DNA of 64,000 nt from NCBI GenBank assembly GCA_016713725.1, contig JADJOO010000018.1, positions 62,001-126,000 on the forward strand, written 5' to 3'. The notes beneath the pieces were generated by a model that did no database searches, was not told where the DNA came from, and saw only the letters and a program-made list of their open reading frames with translations. This DNA is from Pseudomonadota bacterium (GTDB taxonomy: Bacteria; Pseudomonadota; Gammaproteobacteria; Steroidobacterales; Steroidobacteraceae). The position numbers were made by a program, and so were the translations under genes. Below are positions 27,794 through 38,517 of the stretch, piece by piece. Every line of letters begins with the position of its first letter. The stretch's first letter is position 1.

Positions 27794-27827
27794 GGGGTTA
27801 GGGGATAGGGGTTGGGGGTTAGTCGGA
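27794..27827 (+). repeat. G-rich intergenic repeat with G-quadruplex pattern
   Basis: It begins six bases after the desaturase stop: GGGGTTAGGGGATAGGGG, TTGGGGG and then TTAGTCGGAA. Four G-runs of four or five bases with short loops can form a quadruplex on the plus strand. The element at 43073-43116 has the same unit and the same terminal TTAGTCGGAA. Confidence 0.7.
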
Positions 27828-27879
27828 ACGCTGCAGCTTCATCCCGACACTTCCAGCCAACCTGACTCGCCATCGAGAG

Positions 27880-27912
27880 TGCCCGTGACGTCCGTCACGG
27901 GCATTTTCGTTT
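27880..27912 (+). terminator. Strong intrinsic terminator after the desaturase gene
   Basis: TGCCCGTGAC (27880-27889), loop GTCC, GTCACGGGCA (27894-27903) form a perfect 10-bp stem followed directly by TTTTCGTTT. This is the clearest Rho-independent terminator in the window, 92 bases beyond the desaturase stop. Confidence 0.85.
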
Positions 27913-27984
27913 GGCACTGTCACCGGACTGTGTGGGACGGTGTGAGTCAGAACGACCGGCGTACTTGGTTCGTAGGGAGGTCTC

Positions 27985-28384
27985 ATGGCCAGGGGCGAGT
28001 GCAATTGCGGTGCGGTCCGATTTGAGATCGACGCGGACCTTACTGATGTCTTCGTTTGCCACTGCTCGATTTGTCGCAGATCCACGGGGAGCAATGGCAT
28101 CGCGGTGGTCGTCGTTGCGAATGACCGACTCCGGTGGACTCAGGGGGGAAGATCACATCGTGATGTGGAGCAAGCCGAATGCAGACTGGCAGACATGGTT
28201 CTGCCGGGTCTGCGGCTCGCCGGTTCCCGGCCGCAACGACCCGGCAAGAATGTTCGTGCCGGCGGGTTCCCTGACCGAAGGGGGTGACGCGCTCAGGGTC
28301 GCCCACCACGTCTGGGTGGGCTCGAAGGCCGCCTGGGACGAAATCGGCGATTCAGGCAAGCAACACGCGGAGCAGTTTCGGTGA
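27985..28384 (+). CDS. GFA-family zinc protein, second copy, one frameshift
   Basis: It starts at the ATG at 27985 after a good GGGAGG ribosome site. The N-terminal part has CNCGAVRFEI and CHCSICRRSTG; after 28148 the frame changes and continues with FCRVCGSPVPGRN and LRVAHHVWVGSKAAW. Removing one G from the six-G run at 28143-28148 gives a 132-residue protein with all GFA zinc ligands in order. The function is as for the first GFA protein, a zinc/thiol-type fold without a proven reaction. The end overlaps the next gene by four bases. Confidence 0.8.
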
Positions 28385-29415
28385 AGTGGATTCGGCGGGT
28401 GCTGGTGGCCATTGCAATTCTGGCCTGCGGAGTCCTGATCGCCGCTTTCATGACGGCGCTGCGCTCGGAACACCCCGTGGGGTTCCAGGTCGCTCGAGCG
28501 ATCGACGCCAATGGGCAACGACTTCTCGTCGGCGTCTGGTATCCAACGCAAGCGCGTCCCCGGCCGACGACGTTGCTGGGTCCGCTGCTGATGGATGTGG
28601 CGCCCGACGGTCCGATTGCGGGTCGCGACCTGCCGCTTGTCGTGATCTCGCACGGTAACGGCGGCGGGCCGGGCAGCCACGCGGACCTTGCCCTTGCACT
28701 TGCCGACGCCGGCTACGTGGTCGCCGCTCCCATGCACACGGGTGACAACTATGCAGACCAGAGTGCTGCGGGTTCAGCGTCCTTGTACAGCGGGCGTAAC
28801 CAACAACTGCATGCCACCATCGACTACATGCTCGGCGATTGGCAAGGGCACGATCGCATCGACCCGGAGCGTGTCGGCGCGTTCGGGATGTCCGCTGGCG
28901 GGTTCACGGTCTTGACCGCCGTCGGAGCCCAGCCGGACCTTCGACTCGTTGCAGGTCACTGTGCCGAGTCGCCAGAATTCATCTGCGACGTGCTGCGCCA
29001 CGCCGGGTCGCCTTTGCTGCAGGCCGATACGCCGAACGTGGTAGGTGTCTTTCTGACCGACGCCAGGATCAAGGCGGCGGCGGTGGCGGCACCGGGCCTG
29101 GGTTTTTCGTTCGGTCCGCACGGACTCGCCAACGTGCAGGTGCCGATTCAGCTCTGGAGCGCCGACCAGGACCGCAACGTCCCGTATGCGACGAATGCCA
29201 GGCTGGTTCGCGAGGCGCTGGGCCCGCGCGTCGAGTTTCATGCGGTTCCCGGGGCTGGCCATGCTTCGTTTCTCGCAATCTGCGGCGTCCTCAAGCCTCC
29301 CGGCATTTGCTCGGATCCAGGGCAGTTCGACAGGAAAGCCTTCCATGCGACCATGAATTCCAGCGTCGTCGCTTTCCTTGACAGGAACCTGCCTGGCCAG
29401 GGATCACTCCGCTAG
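28381..29415 (+). CDS. Alpha/beta hydrolase of the dienelactone hydrolase/PAF-acetylhydrolase type, membrane-anchored
   Basis: The protein has 344 residues from a GTG start that overlaps the preceding gene's stop. An N-terminal hydrophobic segment (about 5-24) anchors or exports it. The nucleophile motif is GMSAGG (Ser171). HGNGGGPG near 91 provides the oxyanion site, and late Asp (ADQDRN) and His (GAGHASFL) complete a triad. The substrate is unknown; such proteins act on short esters or peptides. Translational coupling to the GFA protein suggests a shared small-molecule detoxification role, which is inference. Confidence 0.78.
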   Translation: MKWIRRVLVAIAILACGVLIAAFMTALRSEHPVGFQVARAIDANGQRLLVGVWYPTQARPRPTTLLGPLLMDVAPDGPIAGRDLPLVVISHGNGGGPGSHADLALALADAGYVVAAPMHTGDNYADQSAAGSASLYSGRNQQLHATIDYMLGDWQGHDRIDPERVGAFGMSAGGFTVLTAVGAQPDLRLVAGHCAESPEFICDVLRHAGSPLLQADTPNVVGVFLTDARIKAAAVAAPGLGFSFGPHGLANVQVPIQLWSADQDRNVPYATNARLVREALGPRVEFHAVPGAGHASFLAICGVLKPPGICSDPGQFDRKAFHATMNSSVVAFLDRNLPGQGSLR

Positions 29416-29486
29416 AACCTGACTTCGAACCCCGCCTGCACCAGGCGCCGCATGCCCGGGATCAACGTCGAAGCCGCTGCGGATAA
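29412..29486 (-). pseudogene. Possible C-terminal scrap of a TonB-dependent receptor
   Basis: Reading the minus strand into the stop at 29412-29414 gives LIPGMRRLVQAGFEVRF, which resembles the last beta strand of outer-membrane receptors (PGM..AG...F with terminal Phe). Another stop precedes it by about 24 codons, so no gene remains. It overlaps the end of the alpha/beta hydrolase gene and lies beside a real TonB receptor on the other strand. Chance similarity is possible with so short a stretch. Confidence 0.3.
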
Positions 29487-29499
29487 CACCTAAAACGCG

Positions 29500-29541
29500 A
29501 CTGATTCCCATTTACAAACGCTATTGATTCTCATTAATATT
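29500..29541. promoter_or_regulatory. Fur-box-like elements upstream of the TonB receptor
   Basis: TGATTCTCATTA (29525-29536) matches the Fur core TGATAATCATTA at 10 of 12 positions within an AT-rich stretch (TATTGATTCTCATTAATATTC). A weaker copy, TGATTCCCATTT, lies at 29501-29512. They precede the receptor start by 60-100 bases, which implies iron-dependent repression. Confidence 0.6.
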
Positions 29542-29597
29542 CTTGGAAAGCGGTCACTGGGGTTGTGGCCGTATCGAATAAATGAGGGTCCGCCCGC

Positions 29598-31857
29598 ATG
29601 TCTACGCGTTCGAAGTCGCTGTTGCGCTGCAGCGCGCTGCTCGTTCTGGCTGGCGCCGCCCATCCCGCCCTGGCCCCGGCCGAGGAAACCACCGCCATCG
29701 CGACGTCGGCACTCGAACGCATCGTCGTCACTGCCCGGCGCATCGACGCAGCACAGGTTGGTGGCTCAGTGGCGTTCATCGACTCGGTACAGCTGGCCAA
29801 GCACTCTTTCAGCGACGTGAATCGGGTGTTGCGCCAGGTGCCGGGTTTGAACATCGTCGAGGAGGAAGGCTTCGGTATCCGGCCCAGCATCGGTATCCGT
29901 GGCTCGGGCACCGACCGCAACACCAAGATCGTCGTCATGGAAGACGCCGTGCCGATCGCTCCGGCCCCGTACTCTGCCCCGGCCGCGTACTACTTCCCGC
30001 GCATCCCGCGCATGTCGGCCGTCGAGGTCAGCAAGGGTCCGGCTGCCATCAAGTACGGCCGCAAACCGTGGCAGGCGCCATCAACATGTTCTCGGCGCCA
30101 ATCCCCGAGGTAACCGGTGCGGTCGGCGGCAAACCTGACCTGCTGGGAGGTGAATTCGATACGTTCCGTGGTCACGGGCTCGTTGGCGGGTACATCAATA
30201 CAGGGCACGCCTACGACATCGGCCTCAGCCTCGAAACGTTGCAAGAAAGCAGTTCTGGGCTTCAAGGAGCTCGACTCGGGCGGCGACACCGGATTCAAGA
30301 TCCAGGACTACGTGGCCAAGCTCGCCCTGCGGCCGAGCGGCGACGCTGCGCAGTCGCTCGAGCTGAAGCTGCAGTATTCGGACGAGGAGTCGGATGAAAC
30401 CTACACAGGCCTGACGCTCGACGACTTCCACGCCAACCCGTTGCGCCGCTACCGCGGCAGCCAGGTTGACGAGATGAACGTCGAGCACTGGACCTACCAG
30501 GCGACGCATCGGGTCGACTTCACCGACCAGCTCGACCTGACGACGATCGCGTACCATACGCAGACCGAGCGCGCCTGGTACAAGCTCAACGACGTCCGCA
30601 ACGCGGCCAATACAGGCTTTACGAGCCTGAGCGCGATCCTCGAGAACCCCGCGACCTACGCGACCGAGTTCGCGGCCATCGTCGGCGAGCGCGGCACGTC
30701 CAGCGCCGTTGGCGCGCTGCGGGTGCGCAACAACAATCGCGAGTACGACGCGACCGGCGTGCAGACGGTGCTCGGTTACTGTTTGCGGCGTGGGGCGCCA
30801 GGCATCAGCTCGAGGCCTCGGCCCGCTACCACGAGGACGAGGAGGACCGCTTTCAGAAAGACGACCGCTACCAGATGGTCGACGGGCGCATGTTGCTGAC
30901 CTTGGCCGGCGCGCAGGGTTCGCAGGATAATCGGATCGGCGCCGCCGAGGCCTGGGCGCTCTACGTCCGCGACACGATGACGTGGGACCGTTTCACGGTG
31001 ACTCCGGGCCTGCGCTACGAATCGATCGACCTGACCCAGACGCGCTACGCCTTGACCGATCCGGGCCGCGACGGCCCCCGCACCGTAGCGCGCCACAGCG
31101 TGGATGTCGTGCTGCCGGGCGTCGGCACTCCCTCCGATTTGCACGATGACTGGCGCCCGCTCGCGGGCGTGCACCGCGGTTTCATCCATCCCGCACCGGG
31201 TTCCAGCGCGGATGCCGAGGAGGCGTGGAACTACGAGGCGGGCGTGCGTTTCGAGCGCGGCGCAGGGTCGCTCGAGGCGATGGCCTTCCTGGTCGACTAC
31301 GAGAACCTGCTCGGCACCTGCACGGCCTCGACGGGCGGCGACTGCGAGATCGGCGACCAGTACGACGGCGGTGAAGTGCAGGTGCATGGCTCGAGTTCGT
31401 TGCCGCATGGGATGCCGCGGCGGTTTTCGACACCCGCTGGTCTCTGCCGTTGTCGGCCGTCTACACGTGGACGGACGGCGAGTTCGAGACAAGCTTCCAG
31501 AGCGGCTTCGAAGAATGGGGTACCGTCGAGAAGGGCGATAGCCTGCCGCTGGTGCCCGAGCACCAGCTGACCCTGAATGCCGGACTCGAGGCCGGGCGCT
31601 GGCGGACCTTCCTGACGATGAACTACGTCGATGAGGCGCGTGCCGAGGCCGGCACCGGGTCGATCCCGGCCAGCGAACGCATCGACAGCCGCACGATCCT
31701 GGACCTCTCGGCCGGGTTCGACGTCACCGACCGGACCAGCTTGTTCGCGACGGTCACCAACCTGACCGACGAGGAATACAACGTCGCGTTCCGTCCGGCG
31801 GGGGCGCGGCCCGGCGCGCCGCGCAGCTGGTTGGCTGGTGTGAAGCTGGCGTTCTAG
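29598..31857 (+). pseudogene. TonB-dependent siderophore receptor (FecA-like), four frameshifts
   Basis: A signal peptide, the TonB box-like ERIVVTARRI and plug-domain text (FGIRPSIGIRGSG, NTKIVVMEDAVPIAP, VEVSKGPAAIKYG) are close to FecA-type iron-chelate receptors. The barrel follows, ending in SWLAGVKLAF with the terminal Phe. The protein is spread over three frames with breaks near 30059 (-1), 30253 (+1), 30780 (-1) and 31390 (-1). Undoing them gives about 753 codons, a normal receptor. Each break is one base, and three of the four are in C or T runs. Sequencing error is likely, but real decay cannot be excluded. Fur-like sites precede it. Confidence 0.75.
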
Positions 31858-31986
31858 GTTGTGGCTGCCGCAGGATAGAGAACGCCGGGCTGATGAAGAA
31901 ACCGAATCAGGGTGCGGGGCCTGTCTCGACCGGCCTTCAGCGCGTTAGGCTTGCAGCCTGTCCCCACGACCCGAGCCCACCTACCC

Positions 31987-32469
31987 ATGCCTTCGTTCGA
32001 TATCGTGTCCGAGCTCCCCATGAACGAAGTGATCAACGCCGTCGACCAGGCCTCGCGCGAGGTTGGCCAACGCTTCGACTTCAAGGGGACGAATGCCAAG
32101 TTTGAATTGAAAGATCATGTCATCACGCTTTCCGCGCCTGCTGACTTTCAACTAAAGCAAATGATTGAAATCCTGAAGCTGAAGCTCGCCAAGCGCAGCA
32201 TCGACGTCGCCTGCCTGAAGATCGACGAACCCGTGACGACCGGCCAGACAGCGAAGCAGATCGTGACGCTGCGCGAGGGGATCGAGACGGAACTCGGCAA
32301 GAAGATTCAGCGGCAGATCAAGGATTCGAAACTCAAGGTGCAGGCGGCGCTGCAGGACAAGCAGGTTCGCGTGACCGGCAAGAGCCGGGACGACCTGCAG
32401 GATGCGATCGCGCTGGTAAAGAAGGGCGGGTACGAGCTGCCGCTGCAGTTCACCAACTTCAGGGACTGA
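31987..32469 (+). CDS. yajQ: YajQ-family nucleotide-binding protein
   Basis: The protein has 160 residues starting MPSFDIVSELPMNEV, the invariant start of the YajQ (UPF0234) family. Later KIQRQIKDSKLKVQA and the C-terminal LPLQFTNFRD are equally typical. In Xanthomonas and Pseudomonas, members bind cyclic di-GMP and modulate a transcription factor; binding of nucleotides is the general family property. The 3' end overlaps the convergent lipoprotein gene by 11 bases. Confidence 0.95.
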   Translation: MPSFDIVSELPMNEVINAVDQASREVGQRFDFKGTNAKFELKDHVITLSAPADFQLKQMIEILKLKLAKRSIDVACLKIDEPVTTGQTAKQIVTLREGIETELGKKIQRQIKDSKLKVQAALQDKQVRVTGKSRDDLQDAIALVKKGGYELPLQFTNFRD

Positions 32470-33787
32470 GTGGCGGCTCCGTCGTGGGCGCAGTCGACTC
32501 GGCGAACGTTGCGCCAGCCTGCAGCAGTTCTTCGATCCGGGTCTCGAACTCGTGCGCCAGCAGGTCGTGCTGCACGGCCGTCGCCGGCCCCGCGAACCCG
32601 GTGTGGATCTTGCGCACGCGGCCGGCGCGGTCCATGAAGATCGCAGTCGGGTAAGCGAGCACGGCGTCGAACTGCGGCAACACGGCCGCAGCCTTCGACT
32701 TGTCCGCCGTACCCGCGATCAATGTCGGGTAGGTGATGCCGTAAGCCGTGCGGAAGCGCTGCACGGCGGCAACGGCACGCTCGAATTCCGCGTGCTGCTC
32801 GAACATCAGGCTGACGATCTCGAGTCCGCGCGATCGGAACCGGCGGTCGAGCTGCACCAGCAACCTCGCTTCGTCGTGGCTGTTGGGACACCAGCTGCCC
32901 GCGAGCGTGACCAGCAGCACCTTGTCCTTGAAACGCGGATCGCTGCTCGACACGGTCGTGCCGTCCAGGTCCTTGAACGCGAACGTGAACGGTGCTTCGG
33001 GATTGCGCAGGCGCGAAGCGAACGCCGCAGCATCGATCGCAGCGTCGGGATTGCGGGTCGCGACGAAGCGTTGCGCGCCGCCGCGGTCCGACCACGTTTC
33101 ACCAACGAGCGCGCCCCTGGCGTCGAGCTTCGCTTCGTAGAGCACGACCGCACCGCCGTCGAATCGGGACAGTCGCAACTCCTCGTCATGCGCCTCCCCG
33201 GCCAGGAAACGCTGGTCGTCCGTGGGCATCATCACCGTACCCGTCACGTCGTCGAAGCTCTGGTCGAACATGGCGACGCCGGGAGTCCGGCGACCGGTGC
33301 CGTCCGTGAATGCCACGTCCCACCGTCCTGCGAAATCGGCGTTGTCCGGCAAGGCGTCGGGGTAAAAGCGCCAGGTTTCGCCGAGCTTCGCGTTGAACGG
33401 CAGCTGCAGCACCTTGCCGTCTGCGTGGACGAGCGTGACGTCGCCGGTCAGTTCGCCGCCTCTCACTTTGGCTGACAAGGTGGTTTCGTAGCCGGGGAAC
33501 CGGGCCTGCAACCGGTCCGGAGTGACTTCCACTTCGTCGAGCCGGATACGTTCAACACCGTTGGTGACGTACAGCACCTTGCCAGTCTCTTCCTGCGCCA
33601 CGTCCAGGCCGAAGGGGACCGTCTTGTTGCCCGGCAGCTCGAGAGTCGCGCGGTAGCTGCCGGCCTGCAATTCGCGGCTGGCGGGTTTCGAGCAGGCAGA
33701 GAGCGCAAGCGCTGCTGCGAGAAGAGCCAGGGCAGGAGCGCGACACGTTCGCAGTCGGCCCGCGAAGGGCAGGTTCAGTCGGTTCAT
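32459..33787 (-). CDS. TlpA-like thioredoxin-fold lipoprotein with single active-site Cys
   Basis: The protein has 442 residues. The lipobox LALSAC (Cys32) makes it a lipoprotein. Residues 40-260 are a beta-rich domain of unknown type. The C-terminal part (about 275-430) is a TlpA/AhpC-like thioredoxin fold with LAGSWCPNSHDEA. The expected CxxC is CPNS, so the second Cys is Ser. Such proteins normally reduce or isomerise disulfides in the periplasm. With one Cys it may act as a peroxiredoxin-like or mixed-disulfide enzyme, which is inference. A DUF2780 gene lies upstream on the same strand. Confidence 0.75.
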   Translation of the reverse strand: MNRLNLPFAGRLRTCRAPALALLAAALALSACSKPASRELQAGSYRATLELPGNKTVPFGLDVAQEETGKVLYVTNGVERIRLDEVEVTPDRLQARFPGYETTLSAKVRGGELTGDVTLVHADGKVLQLPFNAKLGETWRFYPDALPDNADFAGRWDVAFTDGTGRRTPGVAMFDQSFDDVTGTVMMPTDDQRFLAGEAHDEELRLSRFDGGAVVLYEAKLDARGALVGETWSDRGGAQRFVATRNPDAAIDAAAFASRLRNPEAPFTFAFKDLDGTTVSSSDPRFKDKVLLVTLAGSWCPNSHDEARLLVQLDRRFRSRGLEIVSLMFEQHAEFERAVAAVQRFRTAYGITYPTLIAGTADKSKAAAVLPQFDAVLAYPTAIFMDRAGRVRKIHTGFAGPATAVQHDLLAHEFETRIEELLQAGATFAESTAPTTEPPLSP

Positions 33788-33811
33788 GCGGCAGGATCGG
33801 CCGTCGGGCCG

Positions 33812-34201
33812 TCAGACGTTGAGGGCGACGCGGATCTTGTCGACCAGGTCTTCGCCGCCGTGCTCGCGGACGTGTTCGATCACGATCGGTCCAAATTTTT
33901 TCGCGGTGTCGATGTCGACGCCCAGTTCCGCGAACGATGCGGCAAGGCCCGCCCAACGGCCGGCGGCCGATTTCCTGCCGCCGAACAACGATCCGATACC
34001 GCCGGCGAGCGAACTCAGGGCGCTTGGCGGCGGGGCGTTCTTGAGCAGTTTGTCGGCGCCCGGGACATCGGCGACGAACGCCTTGAAGTCCGTCGGGCTC
34101 AGGTTCTGCTGACCCGCACGCAGCAGCGCCACGACGCCACCGCGGGCCTGGTCCCTGGAGACACCCAGGTTCTTGGTGATCTTGCGGATCAGGTCGTCCA
34201 T
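33812..34201 (-). CDS. DUF2780-like small helical protein
   Basis: The protein has 129 residues from the ATG at 34201 (MDDLIRKITKNLGVS); a GTG nine bases upstream is also possible. The pattern of an N-terminal helix, Gly-rich middle (LAGGIGSLFGG) and C-terminal DIDTAKKFGPIVIEHV fits the DUF2780 (VcgC/VcgE-like) family of unknown function. It is cytoplasmic or periplasmic without a clear signal. It sits 24 bases upstream of the TlpA-like lipoprotein gene. Confidence 0.65.
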   Translation of the reverse strand: MDDLIRKITKNLGVSRDQARGGVVALLRAGQQNLSPTDFKAFVADVPGADKLLKNAPPPSALSSLAGGIGSLFGGRKSAAGRWAGLAASFAELGVDIDTAKKFGPIVIEHVREHGGEDLVDKIRVALNV

Positions 34202-34241
34202 CGCTGGCACTCGGGGTGGGGCGAACCGGACCGATTCTACG

Positions 34242-36623
34242 TCAAGCCGGCTGCCAGACGAGCGCCAGATCGGTCACTTCGGTGTCGGACTTGCGGGCCT
34301 TGATCTGCGACTGCTCCACGGCGATCGCACCGGCGTCGAACTTCGATTCGAGCGCTGCGATCTCGTCGGCCAGCTCCGCCTCCAGCGCGGCGTGCTGCTG
34401 TTGCAGCGCCGTCAAGTCGGCTTCGGCATGCGCGACGTCGGTCCGCTCCTTGCCGATGCGGCCCACGCTTTTCGCTGCCGACGACGCTTTGCCGAACGCG
34501 CTGCTGCGGCGGCCACCGAACAGCGCGCCGAGCAGGCTGCCCCCCACGCTGAGCGCGGAAGACATCGTCTGCTGGCTCGACTGCTCTTTTTCGCGCACGA
34601 GTTTCTGTTCCGCCTTGCGCGCCCGGTCCTCGATCGTGTCGAGCTTCGACGCGTATTTCCTGCGCAAGGCATCGACGGCCGCGTCGCGCTTCTCGCGCAA
34701 GGCCAATGCCACGCGTGCCCGGAACTCGCCTTCGCTGCCGCCTGGCGCCGAGGTCAACTTGAGGTCGGGGCACCGCATGATCGACAGCGAGGACGTGCGG
34801 TAGACGTGATCTGCCAGCGACTTGCCGTGCCGCGCCAAGGCCCTGCCCGCAATCGTACCGCCGGTGACGTCCGCAAACGTCGCGTGGGGTGCCGGTACTT
34901 CGAGCAACTGGATCGCATCAGCATTGCAGATTTCGGCTGCATCCCAGTCGGGACCCTGCGCGGTCAACGGCGCGAGGTAGTACCAGTTTTCCCATGCATC
35001 GAGGCCCGCCCTGGTGTCGACGAAGTGCGCACGCACGCGTGCGCCGATGCGCGGCTCGTACTCGACACCCTGGTTGCCAGCGGCCGCCATGAATTTCTCC
35101 GGCACGCCCGCCGGGACGATAGGGCGACTGCCTGACGTCTTCGCCGGTGCGTGCGATGTGGCGGCACGAGCAGGCCCGGTCACTGCAGCGGGCGCAGGTG
35201 GGGTGGATTCTTTCCCCTCTGACGCGGCCAGCCTCGCGATCTCTGCCGAGGTCAGCGGACCGCGCAGGTACGAAAGCGCCCAGCGCGTGCGGAGCAGCAC
35301 GGGCGCTGCATCGTGCACGTTGCGCATCAGGAACGTCCGCTGCGGCAGGCTCGACATCGCCGCTTCGAGCTGCGCCTTGTCCATGCCGCCGGCCGAATCG
35401 CTGCCGAGCAGGCCTTCGATCACGCGCGCTTTGTCGCGCTCGGTCTGCAGGCGGCCGATGAACCAGGTGCCTGCGTTGCCCAGGCCCTTGTAGTCGAGGT
35501 CGACGGGATTCTGCGTCGCCAGCACGACGCCGAGGCCGAACGCGCGCGCCTGCTTCATCAGCGTCAGCATCGGCAACTTGGACGGCGGCATCGCGCTCGG
35601 CGGGAAGAAGCCGAACACTTCATCCATGTAGAAGATCGCGCGCAGGCTGGTGGTGCCGGACTGGCGGCGCATCCACGCGACGAGTTCGTTCGTGACCAGC
35701 GTCACGACGAACATGCGTTCGGCGTCGTTCAGGTGCGCGATCGAGATGATCGAGATGCGGGGCTTGCCGCTCGCGTCGTAGAGCAGCGACTGGATGTCGA
35801 GCGCGTCGCCGGCGAGCCAGGCCTCGAACCCGGGCGATGCCAGCAGGGCGTTGATGCGGAGCGCGAGCTCCATGCGGTCCTTTGCCGGGAAGAAACTCTC
35901 GACGTCGAAGACACCCACGTTGTCGAACGGCGGCTTCTGCACCGACCGGATCAGGGCGGCGAGGTCGAGGCTCTCGCCATTGCGCCATGCGGCGTCGAGC
36001 AAGGCGGAGAGCAGGATGAACTCCCGGCTGCGGATCGGATCGGCGTCGATGCCGAGCAGTCCGAGCAATCCGGCGACGGCAGAGCTGACGCGCTCCTTGA
36101 GCGCGGTGGCGTCGCTCGCGACCACGGGATCGGGCGCCGCAAACGAACCGAGGATCGACAACGGCCGGCCAGCGTTCGAACCGGGCGTGTAGATGTCCAC
36201 GACGGCCGCGTCGCGCAGGCGCTGGATGCGTTCGCCGTCCTGGCCCCACTCCTCCAGTCCCTGGCGCCAGGTCGCTGCGGTTGCCGCCGCGAATTCGTCA
36301 ACGCTCTGGCCCTTGCGCGAGGCTTCGCCGGCGTCGACCCAGGGCTTGAAGTCTTCCGGCCGCAGCTGTGGAAAGGTCAGTGCGAGGTTGGCGATGTCGC
36401 CCTTCGGGTCGATGACGATGGCGGGCACGCCGTCGATCGCGGCCTCCTCGAGCAGCGACACGCAGAGGCCGGTCTTGCCGCTGCCGGTCATGCCGATGCA
36501 GACCGCATGCGTCGTCAGGTCGCGCGAGTCATACAGCAGTTCGTCGCCGAGCTGCTGCGTGGCCGGGTCGTACTCCCGCCCGAGATAGAAGGCGCCGAGC
36601 TTTTCGTAGGACGGGAGCGGCAT
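34242..36623 (-). CDS. HerA-like ATPase (DUF853/HerA-like helicase family)
   Basis: The protein has 793 residues. Walker A is GMTGSGKTG (44-52), Walker B FYMDEVFGFF, and the sensor region FGLGVVLATQNPVDLDYKGL is typical of HerA/FtsK-type motors. The C-terminal third has a long coiled coil (RARKAEQKLVREKEQ onward) around a Gly-rich insertion. Most members are predicted DNA-translocating hexamers; HerA proper works with the nuclease NurA, and some relatives act in anti-phage systems. No nuclease gene is adjacent here, so a housekeeping role is as likely. The ATG at 36623 fits the conserved MPLPSYEKLGAFYLG. Confidence 0.85.
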   Translation of the reverse strand: MPLPSYEKLGAFYLGREYDPATQQLGDELLYDSRDLTTHAVCIGMTGSGKTGLCVSLLEEAAIDGVPAIVIDPKGDIANLALTFPQLRPEDFKPWVDAGEASRKGQSVDEFAAATAATWRQGLEEWGQDGERIQRLRDAAVVDIYTPGSNAGRPLSILGSFAAPDPVVASDATALKERVSSAVAGLLGLLGIDADPIRSREFILLSALLDAAWRNGESLDLAALIRSVQKPPFDNVGVFDVESFFPAKDRMELALRINALLASPGFEAWLAGDALDIQSLLYDASGKPRISIISIAHLNDAERMFVVTLVTNELVAWMRRQSGTTSLRAIFYMDEVFGFFPPSAMPPSKLPMLTLMKQARAFGLGVVLATQNPVDLDYKGLGNAGTWFIGRLQTERDKARVIEGLLGSDSAGGMDKAQLEAAMSSLPQRTFLMRNVHDAAPVLLRTRWALSYLRGPLTSAEIARLAASEGKESTPPAPAAVTGPARAATSHAPAKTSGSRPIVPAGVPEKFMAAAGNQGVEYEPRIGARVRAHFVDTRAGLDAWENWYYLAPLTAQGPDWDAAEICNADAIQLLEVPAPHATFADVTGGTIAGRALARHGKSLADHVYRTSSLSIMRCPDLKLTSAPGGSEGEFRARVALALREKRDAAVDALRRKYASKLDTIEDRARKAEQKLVREKEQSSQQTMSSALSVGGSLLGALFGGRRSSAFGKASSAAKSVGRIGKERTDVAHAEADLTALQQQHAALEAELADEIAALESKFDAGAIAVEQSQIKARKSDTEVTDLALVWQPA

Positions 36624-36776
36624 GTCGGTTTCCTCAGGGTCCGGGAACGCGCCAACGGCGGCCAACGGCGGATTGACGCACTGGATGTTACCGAAATGTC
36701 ACCACCGGGCGACTGACGGCGTAACCTCGCAGCCCTAGGATGGCGTGAAAATTCCAATCAACCCCGTGGCCTGCGC

Positions 36777-38516
<1,740 letters not shown>

Positions 38517-38517
38517 G

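Noticed and set aside
27794..27827. Telomere-like GGGGTTA repeat as a sign of a linear replicon end
   Set aside because: The elements are short, internal, and lie after ordinary genes on both sides. An intergenic repeat family is a simpler reading.
34242..36623. HerA-like ATPase as part of a HerA-nuclease or SIR2-HerA anti-phage system
   Set aside because: No SIR2, NurA, DUF4297 or other nuclease gene is adjacent, and its neighbours look like housekeeping genes. The DUF853-type family is widespread outside defence loci.
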